A program made the translations under genes and the position numbers. The notes under the pieces are model-generated. The model searched no databases. It had not been told where the DNA came from and saw only the letters and a program-made list of their open reading frames with translations. A DNA stretch of 16,760 bases from Candidatus Falkowiibacteriota bacterium (GTDB taxonomy: Bacteria > Patescibacteria > ABY1 > BM507 > UBA12075). Shown here one piece after another: positions 11,565 through 16,760 of this stretch; the first letter of the stretch is position 1; the number at the start of each line of letters is the position of its first letter. The stretch covers positions 1 through 16,760 of the forward strand of contig DAOVXE010000001.1 of the NCBI GenBank assembly GCA_030636285.1, given 5' to 3'.

Positions 11565-14500
11565 CTAAAACACTTGTTCTCGCTTGTTTTTAATAAAATT
11601 AAGCAAAACAATGAAAAATATAAGTATGGTAAGCCCTAGTAGAAATTTGGCAATAAGGCGAAACATATTTTCACTGCTTACGCTAACTTCGGGGCTGACC
11701 GCGCTCAGGCTCGCGGCTGATGCCTCTTTGGCTGATAAATTAAGCTTTGTTTCCTCTATTTCTATTATCGCGGTTTTGTCATCAGAATCATTAACCGCCA
11801 GAATAACCGACTCAGCGCTCTTGTCCGGGCCGGCTAAAATTATAGTTGGTGTTTGCGCCGGCTCAGTATATTCAAGCGCTAAAGCCACCACCGCTCTGAC
11901 CTCCAGTTCGGTTTTAATATACAAGGCATCATGGTTCTCAGCTGTAATTTCGGCCTCGCTTAAATAAAATTCCGGTTCTGTGTTATTACCAACCATTATT
12001 GTATAGCTTAAGCGCTCAATTTTGCCCGGATTCATATGTTCCAGATCCCATCGCTTTAGCGTTAAACCGTTTTCTTTTCCAAACACCAAACCCTCGGGCA
12101 GTCTTTCTATTACCACCACATCGTCAGCTTTTACCAGGCCGTCATTGGCGATAATAATTTCATATTCAACAGTGTCGCCAGGATTGGCCCAGCTGCTTTT
12201 CCTGACCTTGGAAACCACCAGATTAGGGCCATCCTGCTTTTGCGGACCCAGTAAATTATTCTCCACCTTAATTTTGGAAGAAGCAACCGCGACAATATAA
12301 TCGCCCAGTTCCGGATCCCAGCCTTCAACCATTACTTCATTAATATATTCGCCGCTCCTGATATCCGGCGTAATTTCCAGAGCGTACTCAATAATTATTT
12401 CTTCCTTATCATAAACGGTTTCCAGATCCCAAAAAGCTTCATTTATCACTTGTCCGGTGGCAATGTTGCTCATTGTATCCATGACATATACTTTTTGGGA
12501 AACGCCTTCTCCGTTATTTTTTATAATAATGTCAAAATTAACTATATCGCCGGGTGAGAGTACGTCAACAGCGTCATTGGTTTTGATAACCGACAAATTA
12601 ACCGTGGCTTGTCCGCCGCTGGTAGCCGCTTCAAAGTCAAAAGTCTTTCGCGGCGGTAAATACACCTGCACGCTGCCCCCTGATGTATTATTGCTTGCAT
12701 CGCGATCATTTTCCGCGCCGTAAATAGCGACCTGATTTACCAGAGTGCTATAGCCGCGCTCTACATTGCCGTCAACTTGCACGGTATAGCTGATACTGCC
12801 GGTAGTATTCGGCGGGATGTCACCCAAATACCACTCAATATGGCCCTGGTTGCTCTGTCCGCCGCCGTTATTTTTGATCCGGATCATATCCTCGTCAAAA
12901 TCATCAACTATCACCACGTCGGTCGCGACAGCGTCGCCATTATTACCAAATAGAAAAGTATAGGTTATTCTTTCTCCGTATACAACTTCTTTTTTCGGCT
13001 TCATAGTTTCCGTGATCCACAGCTCGGGCTGGCCAAAAGCCAGGTTGCCCTGCCAATCGCCAAACACGTTGATCATTGAAAATTCCCAATTATTGCCAAT
13101 AAAATTGGAATTGATAAAATTAAGCAAACTATTATAAATATTAATATTTCCGGTGCTGATGTTGGCATCGCCGCCATGGAGAATGGTATTTTGGCCGGTG
13201 TTGGCAATAATGGCCACATTATTGGTGCTGGAAGCGTAATTATCATTATCCGCCATAAGCAAAGCAAACTGTTCATTCAGCTCCGGGTCATCCAGGATAT
13301 CACTATACACGGTTATTCCGAATTCATCCTCAAAGTAGCTATAATCATCCGGCAGACCGTTGATAAAGCCCTGCCAGCTGCCAAATATATTGACCCGGGC
13401 AAACTTCCAGGAATCGCCGAAAATATTATAATTAATCAGGTTAAAGGCCATTGCCCGGGCATTGACATTGCCGGTATCTATCAGGGCGCTGGTGCCGGAG
13501 CTGATGCTGTTCTCCCCGGAATTCGCCTCAATACTCAAATTATTCATAACATTAACATTGTTGGTATTGGTAATAATAACTTCGGCAGTATGCTCCCCGA
13601 TCTCTTCAATCGCTTCGGCCAGATTCAAATCCTCTGCTGTTTCCGAGTCGGCTTGGCCGGCCATATCCGGCGGCGGCAGAATAACATCGCCCTCAAGCTC
13701 GCCGAATATATTAACAACAGCGAAAAACCAGTCATTGCCGGTAATGTTCAGATTAGCGATATTTAAAACATCGCTGGCGATATTTATGTCGCCGGTCTCA
13801 ATAATGCTTTCCGCGCCGGTATTAGTGATCAGGTTGGCGCCGGTATTGGCGTTAATGATCACGTCATTGGCGATCTCGCCGGTATTAGTGTTATTAATTG
13901 AGATCTGGCAGTTATTCACTTCGCAAACGCCCAGTTCGCTTGCCAACTCTTCCGGCTCCTCGCCAAAACCGGACAAGTCAATCGTTTCCGTAACAGAATT
14001 CCAGACGTTTATAAAAAACTGCGAACCCTGGCCGAAAATATTATGGTTGATGAAATTTATGATTACGTTGATTATGCCAATATCACCAGTGCTGATAATA
14101 GCCGTACCGCTGGTAGAGGCGATCTCGTTATCGCCGGTGTTGCCGGATAGATCAACATCATTAGTGGTGCTGGCATTATTTGTATTTTTAACCATAATGG
14201 TGCTGCTGGCGTCATCGCCATTATCACAAGGATCGCATTCAACCACTGCTGTATTACCGTTCACGTCATTGGTAAGCGTGGAATCAATATCAGCGTCGCC
14301 GGTAATAATTATTGAGTCGCCCTCGCCGCCCGGGATCTCGTTTGCGCCGGTATTGCCATCGCCAACGAGCGTGTTATCCACTTCAGCTTCGTTGGTATTA
14401 CTGATATCGGTGGTATTACCATCTACGGGCTCTTCTTGGGCAGGTAATGTTTCACTGTCATCACCTGGCGGATCGTCCCCTGGTGCTGGCTCTTCCGCCG

Positions 14501-14708
14501 GAGGATCATTGGTAAATTCATTTTGATTTACTAGGGTTTCCACGTCAATTGCAGCGGTTGCGTCGCCGGTATCTATGACAGCGTCGCCGGGCTCATCAGC
14601 GGCTAAGATCGGTATTGCGAATAAGGTTTGGCAGATAAACACAAAAGCCACGGCATAAACTAATATTTTACGCTTTGGTTTTTGATTTACAGAAGTTGAA
14701 ATTGTCAT
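11565..14708 (-). CDS. large surface protein with NTGxN/TGD modules and DUF11-like domains
   Basis: 1047 residues. A signal peptide (1-36, cleavage likely after ILAA) is followed by an acidic Pro/Asp/Glu-rich linker. Five modules come next, each with (A/G)N-T/S-G-x-N-x-I and a following I-x-T-G-(D/N). The NTG motifs fall near 118, 190, 288, 396 and 503, so later modules are about 100-108 residues long. Most contain the segment NI(F)G...W.F..VN(I/V)FG. Three beta-sandwich DUF11/CARDB-like repeats follow at about 565-685, 700-815 and 828-940, each with a GD-x-V-x-(Y/F)-x-I-x-x-x-N-x-G core. A membrane helix at 1017-1038 and KNKREQVF anchor the C-terminus inside, so it is membrane-tethered. No enzyme motif is seen. 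Lacking an LPxTG signal it is not an obvious sortase substrate. Likely role: adhesive or structural surface protein. It ends at a strong terminator. Confidence 0.85.
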   Translation of the reverse strand: MTISTSVNQKPKRKILVYAVAFVFICQTLFAIPILAADEPGDAVIDTGDATAAIDVETLVNQNEFTNDPPAEEPAPGDDPPGDDSETLPAQEEPVDGNTTDISNTNEAEVDNTLVGDGNTGANEIPGGEGDSIIITGDADIDSTLTNDVNGNTAVVECDPCDNGDDASSTIMVKNTNNASTTNDVDLSGNTGDNEIASTSGTAIISTGDIGIINVIINFINHNIFGQGSQFFINVWNSVTETIDLSGFGEEPEELASELGVCEVNNCQISINNTNTGEIANDVIINANTGANLITNTGAESIIETGDINIASDVLNIANLNITGNDWFFAVVNIFGELEGDVILPPPDMAGQADSETAEDLNLAEAIEEIGEHTAEVIITNTNNVNVMNNLSIEANSGENSISSGTSALIDTGNVNARAMAFNLINYNIFGDSWKFARVNIFGSWQGFINGLPDDYSYFEDEFGITVYSDILDDPELNEQFALLMADNDNYASSTNNVAIIANTGQNTILHGGDANISTGNINIYNSLLNFINSNFIGNNWEFSMINVFGDWQGNLAFGQPELWITETMKPKKEVVYGERITYTFLFGNNGDAVATDVVIVDDFDEDMIRIKNNGGGQSNQGHIEWYLGDIPPNTTGSISYTVQVDGNVERGYSTLVNQVAIYGAENDRDASNNTSGGSVQVYLPPRKTFDFEAATSGGQATVNLSVIKTNDAVDVLSPGDIVNFDIIIKNNGEGVSQKVYVMDTMSNIATGQVINEAFWDLETVYDKEEIIIEYALEITPDIRSGEYINEVMVEGWDPELGDYIVAVASSKIKVENNLLGPQKQDGPNLVVSKVRKSSWANPGDTVEYEIIIANDGLVKADDVVVIERLPEGLVFGKENGLTLKRWDLEHMNPGKIERLSYTIMVGNNTEPEFYLSEAEITAENHDALYIKTELEVRAVVALALEYTEPAQTPTIILAGPDKSAESVILAVNDSDDKTAIIEIEETKLNLSAKEASAASLSAVSPEVSVSSENMFRLIAKFLLGLTILIFFIVLLNFIKNKREQVF

Positions 14709-14723
14709 ATTTTTTATTATTAT

Positions 14724-14867
14724 AGGACTTACGCGCTTGCTGTCATTGCGAGGCCGAAAGCCGTGGCAATCCCGTGAAAGTCAGATATATCACGAGATTG
14801 CCACGAAGCTTTGCTTCTCGCAATGACATGGTAATTAGATATTTTTTTCAGCAAACGCGTAAGTCCT
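14724..14867. mobile_element. MITE-like element with 19-bp terminal inverted repeats
   Basis: The ends AGGACTTACGCGCTTGCTG (14724-14742) and CAGCAAACGCGTAAGTCCT (14849-14867) pair over 18 of 19 bases. Inside, a second inverted repeat is present: TGTCATTGCGAG (14741-14752) with CTCGCAATGACA (14817-14828), and GTGGCAATC (14763-14771) with GATTGCCAC (14795-14803). The 144-bp unit can fold almost end to end and encodes nothing. No transposase is in the window, so it would be a non-autonomous element. A target duplication is not clear. It sits between two genes of the surface-protein cluster. Confidence 0.75.
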
Positions 14868-14875
14868 GTATTAAT

Positions 14876-15505
14876 TTATAAAAATATATTTAATAATTTA
14901 TTAACTTGTTCCCGAATATTAATTATTATCCACTGCCACAAGCTAATTTTAACTTCTATTTCATTACCATCCATTTCTTCACTGCTATTGGCTTCCTGGT
15001 AAGCCTCTGCCTGCTCGCTTTCGTTTATTTGTATAACTTCGTCATTCTTATTCCTGGTAGAATTATTGATCGGCACTGTATATTCTACGTGGCTTTCTTC
15101 ACCGTTTATATTAATATTAGTTTCTACCACAGCCTCATCAGTATTAACTTCAACTTTATTTTCTATTTTTATATTCGCTTCTTCTTCGCCTTTTTTGCTG
15201 TATTCTTCATCAACTACTGTCTCTCCGTTAATAATGGTCTTTATGCTTGCGCTTGATTCAGCTTCGCCCTGAATTATTTCACCGGATTCAGCAATGTTGC
15301 CCCCGGTGTTGGCCTCGGCAGTCACCTGGTTTATGACCTGTGTTTCAGAACTATTCACGCTTTGCGTCTGGATAAATTCATCCAGATCATTAAAAAACTC
15401 ATCCATGTCCAGATGTTCGGCTTTAACAATAAACGGGATCATAAGCAACAATATGGCTGCCGCGATAATTAATACATATTTAATTTGATATTTTATTATA
15501 TACAT
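14876..15505 (-). CDS. exported acidic protein with one ANTGGN module
   Basis: 209 residues. The N-terminal signal or anchor (about 8-28, YVLIIAAAILLLMIPFIVKA) is followed by an acidic, Asn/Glu-rich body of pI probably very low. Residues about 55-90 (VINQVTAEANTGGN, IAESGEIIQGEAESSASIK) match the module seen in both neighbouring exported proteins. The middle (ANIKIENKVEVN, VVETNININGEE) is beta-like. The last 22 residues (SLWQWIIINIREQVNKLLNIFL) form an amphipathic or membrane-associating helix. A good Shine-Dalgarno, AGAAGGA at 15519-15513, precedes the ATG. No family is recognised. Position and shared motif point to a partner of the two larger proteins. Its stop lies only 8 bp from the MITE-like element. 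Confidence 0.8.
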   Translation of the reverse strand: MYIIKYQIKYVLIIAAAILLLMIPFIVKAEHLDMDEFFNDLDEFIQTQSVNSSETQVINQVTAEANTGGNIAESGEIIQGEAESSASIKTIINGETVVDEEYSKKGEEEANIKIENKVEVNTDEAVVETNININGEESHVEYTVPINNSTRNKNDEVIQINESEQAEAYQEANSSEEMDGNEIEVKISLWQWIIINIREQVNKLLNIFL

Positions 15506-15557
15506 TATTTTTTCCTTCTCATAAATTTACATTTTTTGATATAAACTTGTGTGAAGG

Positions 15558-15582
15558 TCCGCCCCGACTGTGTCGGGGCGGA
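15558..15582. repeat. GC-rich palindrome (REP-like)
   Basis: TCCGCCCCGAC and GTCGGGGCGGA form perfect 11-bp arms around TGT. It lies between the VWA-protein gene and the 209-residue protein gene, with no T tract on the minus strand. It is therefore more likely an mRNA-stabilising or partial-termination hairpin than a full terminator. Confidence 0.75.
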
Positions 15583-15608
15583 ATGGATTAAAATCCGCCT
15601 TCATGCCG

Positions 15609-16760
15609 CTAGCGTCTTATGCGGGTAATATTGGTGTTGACTATGTTCACGCCAAGAGCTCTGGCGTCTGAACGTCCGGTCATAACATCTCCGCCATAGC
15701 CGCTATTGCCGCCAGTGCCGCCGATACCGGTTGAGCTGCCTGCTATGTCTCCGCCCTCGCCTTCATTCTCCATTTCACCGCCTTCACCGCCTTCGCCGCC
15801 GTAGCTGCCCATGGCCGCGTTTTCGCCGGTGTTGGCCCGCGCTCTTACGCCGTTAAAGGCGATCGCCCGGTTGCTGTTATGCACCAGGTCAAGATTGCAG
15901 CAGCATTCATCCTCACAGCATTCATCCTCACAACAGTTCTCCTCCTGACAGGCGCAGCGGTCAATCTCGGTGTAGTTGGTGTTAACCACATTTATTGCTC
16001 CGGCCTGAGCGTTGGCATCACCGGTTGTGATTATACCGCCATCCAGCGCGGTGCCGCCATTGCCGCCGGCGCCGGTGTGGCTTCTCCTGATGTCGCCGCC
16101 TTCATTCTCCATATCACCGCCATCGCCGCCTTCGCCGCCGTAGCTGCCATCAGCGAAATTTCCGCCGGTATTGGCCTCGGCGCTGACCAGATTTATTGCC
16201 ACGCCTTTATTGTCATTAATGACAATGTCCGGGCCATGGTCGCAATCAACGCATCCGTTCGCGTCGTCGCAAAGAGCGTTTGCCAGATTGCCAAGCGTGG
16301 TTGCCAGATCATCAAAATTACTCATTATAACATCAGTATCTTTCGTTACCGCCGCAGGCGGTGATACTATCGGGCCGGAGATAGAGACCAGGGTTGAAGT
16401 GCTCGCGCTGCCTACGCCTACCGCTACGATGCGAATAGGCAGGCTTGAAGTTGACATTTTTGCCTGGTTAGCCGCCGTGATTGAATCATCCAAAGGATTC
16501 ACGTTCGGCAGGCCGTCGCTGAACATTACCAAAAGGTCCGGGTGGTCCGTGTCATCCCTGTCAAGTCCGCCTTCCAAGAGACTAGTCCCTTTTATAAGCG
16601 CGTCTTTCCAATTCGTTGAACCGCCGGAGCTTAGAGCGTCAATGGCGCCTTTAAGATCTGTCGCGTCGCTGGTCAGATCCCGAACAATGGTCGCGCCGGA
16701 GCTGAAAGAAACCAGCCCCATAAGCGTGGGCGTACCGGGCAGAAACGCGTCAACAAACCC
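15609..16760 (-). CDS. VWA-domain surface protein with Gly-rich ANTGxN modules (N-terminus outside window)
   Basis: The frame is open to the window edge, so the start is missing; 383 residues are visible. Residues about 1-145 are a von Willebrand factor A domain. The later MIDAS parts are seen: Thr in SSGGSTNWKDAL and Asp in LLVMFSDGLPN. The first DxSxS loop would be beyond 16760. Two homologous modules of about 90 residues follow. Each contains N(G/L)V.A.ANTG.N, GSYGGEGG.GG.MENEG, a Gly-rich stretch, TGxxDA.A and N(V/I)VNTN.T.I. Between them lies a cysteine-rich linker (CACQEENCCEDECCEDECC) and before them CDDANGCVDCD. The protein ends at NTNITRIRR without a membrane anchor or sorting signal. 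VWA domains bind proteins through a metal ion, so this is a likely extracellular adhesion or assembly factor. It heads the group of three related genes. Confidence 0.88.
   Translation of the reverse strand, partial: GFVDAFLPGTPTLMGLVSFSSGATIVRDLTSDATDLKGAIDALSSGGSTNWKDALIKGTSLLEGGLDRDDTDHPDLLVMFSDGLPNVNPLDDSITAANQAKMSTSSLPIRIVAVGVGSASTSTLVSISGPIVSPPAAVTKDTDVIMSNFDDLATTLGNLANALCDDANGCVDCDHGPDIVINDNKGVAINLVSAEANTGGNFADGSYGGEGGDGGDMENEGGDIRRSHTGAGGNGGTALDGGIITTGDANAQAGAINVVNTNYTEIDRCACQEENCCEDECCEDECCCNLDLVHNSNRAIAFNGVRARANTGENAAMGSYGGEGGEGGEMENEGEGGDIAGSSTGIGGTGGNSGYGGDVMTGRSDARALGVNIVNTNITRIRR

Noticed and set aside
13462..14526. A 354-residue plus-strand open frame with hydrophobic, Ser/Val-rich residues
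   Set aside because: It is the antisense shadow of the repeated modules in the 1047-residue surface protein. The minus-strand frame has a signal peptide, domains and a terminator.
15879..16364. A 161-residue plus-strand Ala/Ile-rich frame
   Set aside because: It is antisense to the Gly/Asn-rich modules of the VWA protein, which are clearly the coding strand.

Overview
This window is AT-rich bacterial DNA that most resembles a Candidate Phyla Radiation (Patescibacteria/Parcubacteria-like) genome. The pointers are: DUF4143-type ATPase remnants beside long palindromes, a tiny AbrB-like protein, short A/T-rich micro-repeats inside fmt, large secreted proteins of unknown function, and an intron placed in an operon. 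TGA closes both genes of the HEPN/MNT pair, so the standard bacterial code fits. The lineage assignment is inference; no rRNA or other marker is present.

Left end (1-1950): the start of a DedA-family membrane protein gene (minus) diverges from fmt (plus). After fmt come three consecutive hairpins that may be a small RNA read leftwards, then tRNA-Glu(CTC) with a near-consensus promoter and a terminator. A diverged second copy of the tRNA 3' end plus terminator lies 167 bp downstream, followed by two copies of a short palindromic repeat.

Operon 1 (8312-1950, minus): a promoter drives a 1427-residue secreted protein with an LCAT-like alpha/beta-hydrolase core. It is followed by a 140-residue four-helix membrane protein and a membrane protein with exact 20-residue repeats. 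A roughly 658-nt group II intron without a reverse transcriptase sits exactly between the stop codon of the hydrolase gene and the start codon of the 140-residue protein. Splicing would leave TAA-GCT-ATG and restore tight coupling. This is the most unusual structure in the window, although its domain V carries pairing defects.

Middle (8640-11490, minus): debris and small defence or regulatory genes. These are a 5'-truncated DUF4143 ATPase fragment, an AbrB/MazE-like protein whose start region carries a perfect 30-bp palindrome, a sortase, a 77-residue probable ATPase remnant, a perfect 28-bp inverted repeat, and an MNT nucleotidyltransferase/HEPN toxin-antitoxin pair. The pair's promoter overlaps the terminator of the upstream surface-protein gene.

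Right end (11565-16760, minus): three consecutive exported proteins share an ANTGxN...TGDA module. They are a VWA-domain protein that runs off the window, a 209-residue protein, and a 1047-residue protein with five such modules, three DUF11-like domains and a C-terminal membrane anchor. A 144-bp MITE-like element sits between the last two. Together with the sortase they suggest a cell-surface assembly or adhesion locus; the biochemical role is unknown.
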